This document shows positions 6,801 through 13,785 of a stretch of DNA of 38,457 nt, piece by piece. The stretch spans positions 1-38,457 of the forward strand of contig NZ_FOHA01000021.1 in NCBI RefSeq assembly GCF_900111355.1. The letters run 5' to 3'. The stretch is from Isobaculum melis. Lineage in GTDB: Bacteria; Bacillota; Bacilli; Lactobacillales; Carnobacteriaceae. Position 1 is the first letter of the stretch. Each line of letters begins with the position of its first letter. The translations under genes and the position numbers were made by a program. Below the pieces are notes generated by a model. That model had not been told where the DNA came from. It saw only the letters and a program-made list of their open reading frames with translations, and did not search any database.

Positions 6801-6836
6801 TAAGCCACTCAATTCGTTAGGGAATGAGTTGGTTTA
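6801..6836 (-). terminator. Terminator of the second integrase relic
   Basis: AAGCCA-CTCA pairs with TGAGTTGGTTT with one bulge. On the minus strand the hairpin is followed by a T-rich tract (TTATTTTTATTG). It sits just past the stop of the integrase remnant. Confidence 0.6.
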
Positions 6837-6854
6837 TGTTGTGTTAGGATTGTG

Positions 6855-7137
6855 TTAAAAGAGGTTATTTAGCTTATCTGACATGCTTTCCTGCTTAACT
6901 TTGGTAAAGATGTCCATATGTGTCGTAAGTCGGATGAATGGAGGCGTGACCGAGTCTTTCTTTAATTGGAAATTCCTTTTCGCTATTCTCAACTAATAAG
7001 GCTATATGTGAGTGTCTAAAGTCATGAATCCGAATCCGTTTTAGCTTTGTTGTTCGCTCTAGAATGGTATTGTACTTGTTAGTTACCATGTGACAAGTGG
7101 TTATATTAGGGACATATTGAACTGGTTTCAGGGATAA
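6855..7137 (-). pseudogene. Second tyrosine integrase relic (C-terminal part, frameshifted)
   Basis: On the minus strand, from about 7137, the frame reads EFLSLKPVQYVPNITTCHM, then MVTNKYNTILERTTKLKRIRIHDFRH (the HxxR motif), KERLGHASI and the nucleophile Tyr in DTYGHLYQS before TAA. Shifting frame there recovers VKQESMSDKLNNLF and a TAA at 6857-6855, a typical integrase C-terminus, so a frameshift lies near 6900. Upstream sequence has stops and no N-terminal domain. It resembles the 1661-2245 integrase but lies outside attR, so it comes from a separate, older integration at the same tRNA locus. Confidence 0.8.
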
Positions 7138-7148
7138 GAATTCTTATC
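7133..7148. repeat. 16-bp perfect palindrome
   Basis: GATAAGAATTCTTATC is a perfect inverted repeat with no spacer, at the upstream edge of the integrase relic. It could be an operator, a recombination junction or chance. The rest of 7149-7683 shows no gene, RNA or clear repeat that I can support. Confidence 0.5.
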
Positions 7149-7695
7149 ATGAAGCTATTGAATCAATAAAAGAACTGTTTCTTTATTGTTCTGATAGGAT
7201 GTTCACTAATACATTATTGTTTTATAGTCTTTAGTGAGTTGTGTTTTGTGTGATACTTCTCTATAATCAAGATGACTTAAATTAGGGCATTTGCCTTATC
7301 CTATAACTAGTAAGCGAATAACATTTTAGTTGGGAAAAAGTTGTTCTCTATTACTTGTTTTTTGAGGGAAGTCAAAGCGGAATATGTTAGTTGGAGGAAC
7401 GCTGTGAAGAAGGATTATATTTAAAGTGTATGTCTTTTATTCTTAGGTGTACAAAACTTTGGTAATATTTTCCATCATAAAATTGTAATATTGGAAATAT
7501 CGCTAAAATAAAGATCTTGTAAGGCAACAATATGAGCTGCTAAAGCTAGTGGAAATAAATAAAAAGATAGTTATCAAGATGATATTCTGAGCTTTTATAA
7601 AAAAAGTAGCACTTTTTTGGTAAGTGTCAGTTTTTATTCATTTTAACTTCACTTAGCTAATTATCATGAGTTTAATAAAAATTGGAGGTTTTTTT

Positions 7696-8088
7696 ATGAA
7701 AAAAATAATGCGTATTATCTTATCTTTAGGGGTATTTGCTTTAGTTGCTGGATGTAACAATGCAGCAACTACAAAGGACAGCAATTCTGACAAAAAGAAT
7801 ATTTCTGTTACTGTTATTTTAAAAGAAAATCATGAAGAATTTGATAAGAAAGAAATTAAAGTAGCTGAAAATACGGATTTACAAACTGTTATGGAAGAGA
7901 ATTTTGAAGTTGTTACAGATAATGGTTTTATCAAAGCGATTGCAGGTAAAGAACAAGATAATGCAGAACAAAATACAAAAGGTAGTTATTGGCTTTATGA
8001 TGTAAATGGCACACCTGCTGCTGTTGGAGCAAGCGATACAAAGCTTAAAGACGGTGACGAAATTGTCTGGGATTTAAGTGGACAATAA
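7696..8088 (+). CDS. DUF4430 (transcobalamin-like C-terminal domain) lipoprotein
   Basis: A predicted 130-aa lipoprotein. The start is ATG 7696, placed by GGAGGT at 7684-7689; an upstream in-frame ATG at 7666 lacks a site. MKKIMRIILSLGVFALVAGC is a signal peptide with lipobox LVAGC and lipidated Cys20. Residues about 40-130 resemble DUF4430, with GSYWLYDVNG and LKDGDEIVWDL near the end. DUF4430 corresponds to the C-terminal domain of transcobalamin-type proteins, and the next gene block is a B12-riboswitch-controlled ECF transporter. A role as surface corrinoid-binding protein for that transporter is a contextual inference. It ends in its own terminator, so it is a separate transcript from the transporter. 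Confidence 0.78.
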   Translation: MKKIMRIILSLGVFALVAGCNNAATTKDSNSDKKNISVTVILKENHEEFDKKEIKVAENTDLQTVMEENFEVVTDNGFIKAIAGKEQDNAEQNTKGSYWLYDVNGTPAAVGASDTKLKDGDEIVWDLSGQ

Positions 8089-8108
8089 GCTATCTAAAGG
8101 CTAAAAAT

Positions 8109-8141
8109 AAAAGAAGGTTGAAGCAAATAAACCTTCTTTTT
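8109..8141 (+). terminator. Terminator after the DUF4430 lipoprotein
   Basis: AAAGAAGGTT pairs with AACCTTCTTTT, followed by T residues. Confidence 0.8.
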
Positions 8142-8285
8142 GATTTGTCTATTGCTAGCATTTTTTTGCTTTATTTAAAATAAGTTTTATTATGAAGAAG
8201 GCAGTTAAAGGGATAGTTGGCGCATCATGATGATGTTTTGAAGAAACTAAAAAGAGTACAAATTTGCGTTTCATTGTGAGCATAC

Positions 8286-8314
8286 TTGTAACTTATAAGA
8301 AAAATCCCTATAAT
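8286..8314 (+). promoter_or_regulatory. Promoter of the riboswitch-ECF transporter transcript
   Basis: TTGTAA (8286-8291), 17-bp spacer, perfect TATAAT (8309-8314). Transcription would begin near 8321, just before the riboswitch. Confidence 0.7.
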
Positions 8315-8324
8315 GAGTGCTAGA

Positions 8325-8500
8325 AATCATAAAATGATATGTGTTAAGAAGTAGGGAAAGAGGTGCAAATCCTCTACAGCCCCAATCTACTGTAAGAAGG
8401 ACGAAATCTCAGATACCACTGAATAGTTATCTATTTGGGAAGGTGAGAAAGTAGGATGAATTTAAGTCAGAATACCTCTCTTAATACTCATAGTTACTAC
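8325..8500 (+). ncRNA. Cobalamin riboswitch controlling the ECF transporter
   Basis: Conserved cobalamin core elements are present in order: AGGTGCAAATCCTCTACAGC, CCCAATCTACTGTAAG, and a B12 box at AAGTCAGAATACCTCTC (8464-8480). The T-run terminator at 8538 follows. The expected logic is OFF with adenosyl- or hydroxocobalamin, so uptake genes are made when B12 is scarce. The boundaries are approximate. Confidence 0.88.
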
Positions 8501-8537
8501 AATTCTTATTGGAGGAGTTGTCTAGTACAATTCATCA

Positions 8538-8577
8538 GATAAAGCAAAGGGACCGCTTCTTTGTTTATCTATTTTTT
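8538..8577 (+). terminator. Riboswitch expression-platform terminator
   Basis: GATAAA(G)CAAAG pairs with CTTTGTTTATC with one bulged G, followed by TATTTTTT. It lies between the B12 box and the first transporter gene, consistent with transcriptional attenuation. Confidence 0.7.
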
Positions 8578-8723
8578 AGTATGAGTCTGTCTCTAGGAAT
8601 CCTTTGATTATCATTGGATGCCTATTTTTATTTTCATTTAGAACAATTAATGCAACTCAAAGTATTATTTAACAAAATAGCAATCAGCTAAAACGTATAT
8701 GATTGATATAAAGGAGCGCAAAC

Positions 8724-9605
8724 ATGCATACTGTATTAAATGATGTTCATCCAATTACAAGTTTTTGCTATTATATTGGCGTTATGATTTTAAGTATGAT
8801 GTTTTTGCATCCTGTATTTTTAATTGGTGAACTATTCTTATTCATATTGTATAATATTTGCCAACATAATGGTGCTAAAATGAAACAAATGTTTAAAGGC
8901 GCATGGTTTTTTATAGGAGTGATTGTCATCGTAAATCCATTATTAAATCATCAAGGAACACATCATTTGTTTTATATTGGTCGTAATCCTATTACCTTAG
9001 AAGCTATAATATATGGTGGATTACTAGCCTTGTCTTTTTGTTGTTTAATGTTTATTTTTCTTTCTTATAATCTGGTGATTACTAGTCATAAATTTCTTTA
9101 TTTATTTTCAAGAATATCTCCTCAGTTAGCGTTACTAACTATGATTACTATGCGATTTGTTCCACTTTTTATTCGTCGCTTAACAACCATTAAAGCAATT
9201 CAAAAAACACGAGGGATTCAAATGGATAGTGGAAATATAAAAACGCGTGCACGCAATGGGATGCATTTAGTTCAGATTTTGTTGGTGTGCTCATTAGAAG
9301 AAGCACTACAAACTGCAGATTCAATGGAAGCAAGAGGCTATGGCGTAAAAAAAAGAAGTAGTTATTTAAGGTATCATATGGAAAAACGTGATATTTTTAG
9401 TTTAATTTTAGGTGCAATAATTTTAGGGATTTGTATTTATGGTAAGCTTAAAGGATTTGGGGATTTACAAATTTATCCGTCATTAGGTTCATTTGGTTTG
9501 AAAGGAATCGAGGATGTAATGTTGTTGATACTTACCTTATTATTTACAGGCTATCCTTTAATATTAGAAGGGAGGGAATGGTTATGGTGGCGTTGGCAGA
9601 AATAA
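8724..9605 (+). CDS. ecfT: ECF transporter T component (EcfT)
   Basis: A 293-aa integral membrane scaffold of an energy-coupling-factor vitamin transporter. Hydrophobic segments fill residues about 15-130 and 225-285. The cytoplasmic coupling helices carry the two Arg-Gly motifs that dock onto the ATPases: TRG at 162-164 and EARG at 202-205. The start follows AAAGGAG. The gene overlaps the ATPase gene and is the first gene after the B12 riboswitch. With the S component two genes downstream, the substrate is very probably cobalamin or a precursor. Confidence 0.88.
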   Translation: MHTVLNDVHPITSFCYYIGVMILSMMFLHPVFLIGELFLFILYNICQHNGAKMKQMFKGAWFFIGVIVIVNPLLNHQGTHHLFYIGRNPITLEAIIYGGLLALSFCCLMFIFLSYNLVITSHKFLYLFSRISPQLALLTMITMRFVPLFIRRLTTIKAIQKTRGIQMDSGNIKTRARNGMHLVQILLVCSLEEALQTADSMEARGYGVKKRSSYLRYHMEKRDIFSLILGAIILGICIYGKLKGFGDLQIYPSLGSFGLKGIEDVMLLILTLLFTGYPLILEGREWLWWRWQK

Positions 9606-11221
9606 AGGATTTAACCTTTAGCTATCCAGAGGAAGAAGAATCTGCATTGGTCATTAATTCTTTAGTGATTGAAGAGGGAGATTTTATGGTGTTAGCTGGA
9701 TCTTCTGGCAGTGGGAAAACGACTTTATTGCGACATTTTAAAAAAGAGTTATGGCCAGTTGGAGAAAGAACGGGAGCGCTATTTTATCAAAATAAGCCTT
9801 ATCAAGAACTATCAGGTGTATTGTCTGCAACTGAAATTGGAATGGTTTTCCAAAATCCAGAAAACCAAATTGTGATGGATAATGTGATGAGTGAATTGGC
9901 TTTTTCATTGGAAAATATTGGGTGTCCCTCTCAAATAATTGAAAAAAGGATTGCTGAGCTTATCAGTTTTTTAGGGTTTCAAGATTTACTTGAACAGCCC
10001 ATTCATACATTATCTGGTGGGCAAAAGCAATTGGTTAACTTAGCAGCAGTATTGATTTTACAACCTAAATTATTAATTTTAGATGAACCAACAGCTCAGC
10101 TTGACCCAATTGCTACACGTGATTTTTTAGGCTTATTAAAAAGAATTCATGAAGAATTAGGGATCACAATTGTTATGAGTGAACATCGATTAGATGAAGT
10201 TCTTCCCTTAGCAACAAAATTGGTGATAATGGGTGCAGGTCGTATTATTGAAAATAGTGAACCTGTTACAGTAATAAAAAAATTATGGAAAGAAGCAGAC
10301 AAACAGTTATTTATTCCTCAAATTCCGCGTTTATTTTTAGAAATGAGTTTAACAGCCTTACCTTTTTCAGTCTTAGCTGGACAAAGGGCGTTACCTAGCT
10401 TGTATCAGCCGTCTGTGCTAAAAGTTGAAGGAGAAAAAGAGCAAGATAATCCATTTTTAGTGGCTAACTCAATTCATTTTCAATATGAAAAAAATGGTCG
10501 CTCTATTTTAAGGGCATTGAATTTTTCTATTTCAAAAGGTGAATGGATTGGGATTGTTGGGAAAAATGGAACAGGTAAATCAACCTTTTTAATGGTTTTA
10601 GCAGGTTTATTGACACCTCGTAAAGGCAAGGTCACATTGCAGGGGCAGTCATTAAATAAGCTGACACAACAAATGCGCTATGAGAAAATTGGGTATGTTT
10701 CACAAAATCCAGCGTATCATTTTGCTTATGATACGGTGTTTGATGAATTTTATCAACGTAGTTTGCAGCTTCATTTGGAAAATCCTGAGAGAGCAGCTAA
10801 TGAGATGTTGGCAAGGTTAACCATTCAGCATATCGCTAATAGACAGCCCTTAGATTGTAGTGGTGGTGAGCAACAGCTTGTTTCTTTGGGCTTAGCTTTA
10901 TTGTCTAATCCAGAAATTCTTTTGTTAGATGAACCAACCAAAGGCTTAGACCCCATTCGAAAATATTATTTAGGGTTGCTTTTACAGCAGTTAAAAGAAG
11001 AGGGAACGACAATTGTGATGACCACCCATGATATGGAATTTGCTGCAACCTATGGGACAAGGGCTGCATTGTTATTTGATGGGAAAATTATTTCAGAGGG
11101 ATTGACTCAAGACTTCTTTAGTGATAATTTCTTTTATACCACGGCTATTAATCGATTGGTTCGAAAGCAATTGTCTAGAGCTTTAAGTTGGGAGGATGTG
11201 ATACCCTATGTCAAAAGTTAA
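9584..11221 (+). CDS. ECF transporter ATPase, fused A-A' double ABC protein
   Basis: A 545-aa protein with two complete ABC domains in one chain, whereas many ECF systems use two separate ATPases. Domain 1 has Walker A GSSGSGKT at 39-46, signature LSGGQ at 143-147 and Walker B ILDEP around Asp167-Glu168. Domain 2 has Walker A GKNGTGKS at 326-333, signature CSGGE at 425-429 in place of LSGGQ, and Walker B LLLDEP. I chose ATG 9584 because it lies about 7 nt after GGAGGG; ATG 9578 in the same frame is too close to that site. It overlaps ecfT by about 20 bp. It energises uptake with the T and S subunits. Confidence 0.88.
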   Translation: MVALAEIKDLTFSYPEEEESALVINSLVIEEGDFMVLAGSSGSGKTTLLRHFKKELWPVGERTGALFYQNKPYQELSGVLSATEIGMVFQNPENQIVMDNVMSELAFSLENIGCPSQIIEKRIAELISFLGFQDLLEQPIHTLSGGQKQLVNLAAVLILQPKLLILDEPTAQLDPIATRDFLGLLKRIHEELGITIVMSEHRLDEVLPLATKLVIMGAGRIIENSEPVTVIKKLWKEADKQLFIPQIPRLFLEMSLTALPFSVLAGQRALPSLYQPSVLKVEGEKEQDNPFLVANSIHFQYEKNGRSILRALNFSISKGEWIGIVGKNGTGKSTFLMVLAGLLTPRKGKVTLQGQSLNKLTQQMRYEKIGYVSQNPAYHFAYDTVFDEFYQRSLQLHLENPERAANEMLARLTIQHIANRQPLDCSGGEQQLVSLGLALLSNPEILLLDEPTKGLDPIRKYYLGLLLQQLKEEGTTIVMTTHDMEFAATYGTRAALLFDGKIISEGLTQDFFSDNFFYTTAINRLVRKQLSRALSWEDVIPYVKS

Positions 11222-11891
11222 AAAAAATGTATGGTGGCTAGTTTTTTCTCTATTGTTTCTTTTAGTTTTAACAGTTGCGATAAGTGACCAATATTATTTG
11301 CTTGTGAGTTTTTTATTTTTGATTGGTACAATGGTTCCTTTATATAGCCGTTTTGAAAAGAAAAAAATACAGTCACGAGAAATTGTTTTTCTAGCTGTTT
11401 TAGGTGCAATAGCGGCAGCAAGTCGTGTGCTTTTTTTTGCCATCCCAAGTGTTCAACCAATGACATTTGTTGTCATTGTTTCAGGTATGGTGCTAGGTAG
11501 TGAAGGTGGCTTTATGATAGGGGCTACAGGGGCTTTAGTTTCTAACATGTTTTTAGGTCAAGGCCCATGGACACCATGGCAAATGTTTTCTTGGAGCATG
11601 ATTGGATTAATAGCAGGCTTATTAAAGGATTCTGCATTGTTAAAAAATATGCGGAGTCGCTTGCTTTTTGGATTTGTCATGGGTTTTCTTTTTGGTTGGG
11701 TTATTAATTTATGGTCTGTGATTGCCTATATCCATCCGTTATCTTGGCTGGCATTTATTCAAGCCTATATAGCCAGTTTTTATTTTGATTTAGCGCATGC
11801 TTTGTCTAATGTATTTTTCTTGTGGCTTTTTAGCTCATCATGGATAAAAGTGATGAGACGTTTTCAAAAAAAATATGGTTTACTAGATTGA
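11208..11891 (+). CDS. ECF transporter S component, CbrT-like (cobalamin)
   Basis: A 227-aa membrane protein with about six hydrophobic segments and the small-residue-rich first core helix typical of S components (LAVLGAIAAASRVLFF). The segments VQPMTFVVIVSGMVLG and ALVSNMFLGQGPWTPWQM resemble the group containing CbrT, the cobalamin S component described in Lactobacillus delbrueckii. B12 riboswitch control supports that substrate. Its ATG overlaps the ATPase stop by 14 bp, so the three subunits are translationally coupled. eutP follows after 49 bp with no terminator, which ties transporter and eut expression together. Confidence 0.8.
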   Translation: MSKVKKNVWWLVFSLLFLLVLTVAISDQYYLLVSFLFLIGTMVPLYSRFEKKKIQSREIVFLAVLGAIAAASRVLFFAIPSVQPMTFVVIVSGMVLGSEGGFMIGATGALVSNMFLGQGPWTPWQMFSWSMIGLIAGLLKDSALLKNMRSRLLFGFVMGFLFGWVINLWSVIAYIHPLSWLAFIQAYIASFYFDLAHALSNVFFLWLFSSSWIKVMRRFQKKYGLLD

Positions 11892-11940
11892 ACCTAAAAA
11901 GTTATAAGAAATAGAATCATTAAAAAGGAGGAAATAGTGA

Positions 11941-12369
11941 ATGAAAAAAGTCATGTTTATTGGTTCAATTGGTTGTGGGAAAACAACCTTATGCCAAAGA
12001 ATCGAAGGGGCTGAATTATCTTATCATAAAACACAAGCTGTTCAATTTCATGCAGATATGATAGATACGCCAGGTGAATTTATCCAACATCGTCAATACT
12101 ATAGTGCTTTAACCGTTACATCGACTGAAGCTGAGGTTGTTGCACTATTAGCAAGTGTGAGTGAGAAAGAACAAGTTTTTGCACCACTTTTTGCCACACT
12201 TTTTGCTAAGCCCACGATTGGGATTGTGACAAAAATTGATTTAGCAGCTAGCGAAGCAGATATTATTGAAGCAGAAAAACGACTTTATTTAGCAGGAGCA
12301 AAAGTTGTTTTTAGAGTCTCATCTTATGAAGATGCTGGGATTAAAGAATTAGTTGATTATTTACAATAA
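11941..12369 (+). CDS. eutP: EutP/PduV-family small nucleotide-binding protein
   Basis: 142 aa, a small Ras-like GTPase fold. Walker A GSIGCGKTT at 8-16, G3-like DTPGE at 42-46, and G4 TKID at 97-100 are all visible. In Salmonella the EutP protein has been reported to have acetate kinase activity, while PduV relatives associate with microcompartments, so the role here may be ATP recovery from acetyl-phosphate. AAGGAGG lies 9 nt before the ATG. First eut gene; in E. faecalis eutP also heads the locus, but here it directly follows the B12 transporter and no EutV-type leader precedes it. Confidence 0.88.
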   Translation: MKKVMFIGSIGCGKTTLCQRIEGAELSYHKTQAVQFHADMIDTPGEFIQHRQYYSALTVTSTEAEVVALLASVSEKEQVFAPLFATLFAKPTIGIVTKIDLAASEADIIEAEKRLYLAGAKVVFRVSSYEDAGIKELVDYLQ

Positions 12370-12398
12370 GAGTCAATCAAGCGCAACAAACTTTTAAT
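12370..12398. repeat. Direct repeat A in the eutP-adenosyltransferase gap
   Basis: This 29-bp stretch and 12493-12521 share 25 of 29 positions, including the run CAACAAACTTTTAAT. The left copy starts right at the eutP stop and the right copy ends at the next ribosome binding site. The gap also contains a small hairpin around 12446-12468. Confidence 0.7.
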
Positions 12399-12492
12399 GA
12401 TGGCTAGTTCTTATGAGCCAACTCTTCGGAAAAAAGATAAATTGTAAAAATGACAAAAAGCGTCATTCTTCCAATTTCCTATTTTTCTTTCA

Positions 12493-12521
12493 GAGTAAAT
12501 CGGGCACAACAAACTTTTAAT
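12493..12521. repeat. Direct repeat B in the eutP-adenosyltransferase gap
   Basis: Second copy of 12370-12398, offset by 123 bp, just before AGGGGAG and the start of the adenosyltransferase gene. It may reflect a leader duplication. No ANTAR-type hexaloop pair is visible in this gap. Confidence 0.7.
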
Positions 12522-12537
12522 AGGGGAGTGAATTGAA

Positions 12538-13113
12538 ATGAAGATTTATACAAAAACTGGCGATAAAGGAATGACTCGTTTAGTAGGTGGTGCACAAGTC
12601 AGTAAAGATTCAGCTCGTGTTTCTGCTTATGGAACATTGGATGAATTAAATTCATTGGTTGGTTTTATTGTCAGTCAAATGAATGATACAGAAAATACTG
12701 ATATCAAAGCAGAGCTAGCTGAAATTCAACAGTATTTATTTGATTGTGGAACAGATCTAGCAACACCAGATGGGATTCGTGAATACCGAATGACAAAGGA
12801 GCCAACGAAATGGTTAGAGTCGCGCATTGATGTTTATACGGAAATTCCGCCTCAAATTGAAGAATTTATTATTCCTGGTGGTACACCAATTGCTAGTCAA
12901 TTGCATATGGCAAGAACAGTTGCAAGACGTGGAGAACGTTATATTGTGAGTGTTGCTTGGACTGCTGAAATCAACAGTCATGTGTTAAAGTTTGTCAATC
13001 GTCTATCTGATTACTTTTTTGCAATTGCTCGTGTGGTAAATTACCGTGCTAATTGTCAAGATGTTCATTATCAACGTAGTGGTAAAGTTTTTCATAATGG
13101 ACCTGCAAAATAA
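12538..13113 (+). CDS. PduO-type cob(I)alamin adenosyltransferase
   Basis: A 191-aa enzyme that transfers the adenosyl group from ATP to cob(I)alamin, giving the AdoCbl cofactor of EutBC. Family motifs: TKTGDKGMT at 5-13 (ATP site), ARTVARRGER at 125-134 and NRLSDYFF at 154-161. Length and motifs match single-domain PduO/CobO-like ATR proteins, not the EutT family. In Firmicute eut loci the gene at this position is often named eutT, but a true EutT-family gene also exists at 25073, so I leave the symbol blank. The start follows GGGGAG. Confidence 0.9.
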   Translation: MKIYTKTGDKGMTRLVGGAQVSKDSARVSAYGTLDELNSLVGFIVSQMNDTENTDIKAELAEIQQYLFDCGTDLATPDGIREYRMTKEPTKWLESRIDVYTEIPPQIEEFIIPGGTPIASQLHMARTVARRGERYIVSVAWTAEINSHVLKFVNRLSDYFFAIARVVNYRANCQDVHYQRSGKVFHNGPAK

Positions 13114-13123
13114 AGATTTGAGA

Positions 13124-13151
13124 TTGCAAACAATTCCAAATATGTTATAAT
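13124..13151 (+). promoter_or_regulatory. Promoter of the EutX-like RNA
   Basis: An extended -10 (TGTTATAAT, with TATAAT at 13146-13151) has a weak -35 TTGCAA at 13124-13129 and a 16-bp spacer. Transcription would begin near 13158, just upstream of the riboswitch aptamer. Confidence 0.65.
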
Positions 13152-13164
13152 GAAGCAGATAAAA

Positions 13165-13290
13165 TATAGCTTGTTTAAATTATTTTAGAAAAATGGAAGT
13201 TTGGTGAAAATCCAACGCGGTCCCGCCACTGTAATAAGCAATGCTTGCTTTAAGTCAGGTCTTTTCTTCTAAAATACTCTGGTACTGTTG
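13165..13290 (+). ncRNA. Cobalamin riboswitch aptamer of EutX
   Basis: Conserved core: GGTGAAAATCCAACGCGGTC, CCGCCACTGTAATAAGC, and B12 box AAGTCAGGTC at 13252-13261. It is shorter than the aptamer at 8325, fitting a compact subclass. It is followed by a hairpin-plus-T7 terminator. Confidence 0.9.
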
Positions 13291-13315
13291 TTTCGAGGCA
13301 AAACAATAGGCTTTT

Positions 13316-13349
13316 GTTCCAGTGCGCACTTGTCTCTGGGACTTTTTTT
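13316..13349 (+). terminator. Terminator of the EutX riboswitch
   Basis: GTTCCAG pairs with CTGGGAC across a 13-nt loop, followed by seven T. This would be the B12-induced short-form end. Confidence 0.8.
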
Positions 13350-13596
13350 GTTTAGCAAACATCTTCGTATGTTTCTAAATTGTCCATTGCTTTTAGTAGG
13401 TGCCTTTCATTAAACAGCTTTTCTATGAAAATAGAAATTTTATCAAGTTCTCTGCCTTCATCAGCAGAAAACAGCGCCACTTGCACAATGTTGTGCACAA
13501 AAAGACAGTGGGCAATAACCTTCTCAATGACGCCGAAGGGATAAGTACAATGAGGTGCTTTGATTGCCTATCTTTTATTTATTTTAGACATTGGTA
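13350..13596 (+). other. Structured, unassigned segment inside the EutX-like RNA
   Basis: There is no convincing gene here: a 66-codon frame at 13400 lacks a ribosome binding site and family resemblance. Instead a series of hairpins can be read: TTCTAT-GAAA-ATAGAA (a GNRA tetraloop) near 13421-13436, TCTGC/GCAGA near 13451-13468, the palindrome TGCACAA-TG-TTGTGCA at 13482-13497, and a long-range pair GGCAAT (13511-13516) with ATTGCC (13563-13568) enclosing CCTTC/GAAGG. I do not recognise it as any named RNA family. Confidence 0.4.
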
Positions 13597-13625
13597 TTGA
13601 CAGTATCCACCCAAAGTAGTAAATT
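13597..13625 (+). promoter_or_regulatory. Possible eutG promoter
   Basis: A perfect -35 TTGACA at 13597-13602, 17-bp spacer, and -10 TAAATT at 13620-13625 (4 of 6). The EutV hairpin starts about 20 nt further on. Confidence 0.5.
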
Positions 13626-13645
13626 ATAAATGAATTGAATATGTT

Positions 13646-13734
13646 TCTCACAAGGATGTGGGATAATCTGATATAGCAAAGAAGCTTTAGAAAGATGTGC
13701 AGGATGACTGCCTTTTTTCTAAAGCTTCTTTTTT
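13646..13734 (+). promoter_or_regulatory. EutV (ANTAR) antitermination site before eutG
   Basis: P1: stem TCTCAC/GTGGGA with hexaloop AAGGAT (A1, G4). P2: AGC/GCT with hexaloop AAAGAA (A1, G4), with a short and interrupted stem. P2 overlaps the 5' arm of a strong terminator (AAGAAGCTTTAGAAA at 13679-13693 with TTTCTAAAGCTTCTT at 13716-13730, then T4). Binding of phosphorylated EutV to P1-P2 would block the terminator. Confidence 0.82.
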
Positions 13735-13785
13735 GATTATTTCACGAAAATACCTATAAAAAAGCTTGAAAGGAATGTTGCAAAT

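Larger units (their letters stand above)
13158..13734 (+). ncRNA. eutX: EutX/Rli55-like riboswitch-regulated RNA
   Basis: The region runs from the predicted start near 13158 through a cobalamin riboswitch, its terminator (13316-13349), an unassigned structured stretch (13350-13596) and an ANTAR double hairpin with terminator (13646-13734). Established knowledge: in E. faecalis (EutX) and Listeria (Rli55), B12-free RNA reads through and titrates EutV with such hairpins, while B12 terminates it early and releases EutV. The order here, between the adenosyltransferase gene and eutG, matches E. faecalis. A possible separate promoter at 13597 would make the last part an independent eutG leader as well. 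Confidence 0.8.

Noticed and set aside
12370-12537. EutV antitermination site before the PduO-type adenosyltransferase gene
   Set aside because: Hairpins exist, but none has a six-base loop with A1 and G4, and there is no clear terminator with a T run.
13521-13556. GCCGAAGG and GAGGTGC words reminiscent of a lysine riboswitch
   Set aside because: The two words occur in the wrong order and the rest of the lysine-riboswitch core is missing.
13400-13600. 66-codon frame in the EutX-like region
   Set aside because: No ribosome binding site or family resemblance, and it covers several RNA hairpins; treated as non-coding.
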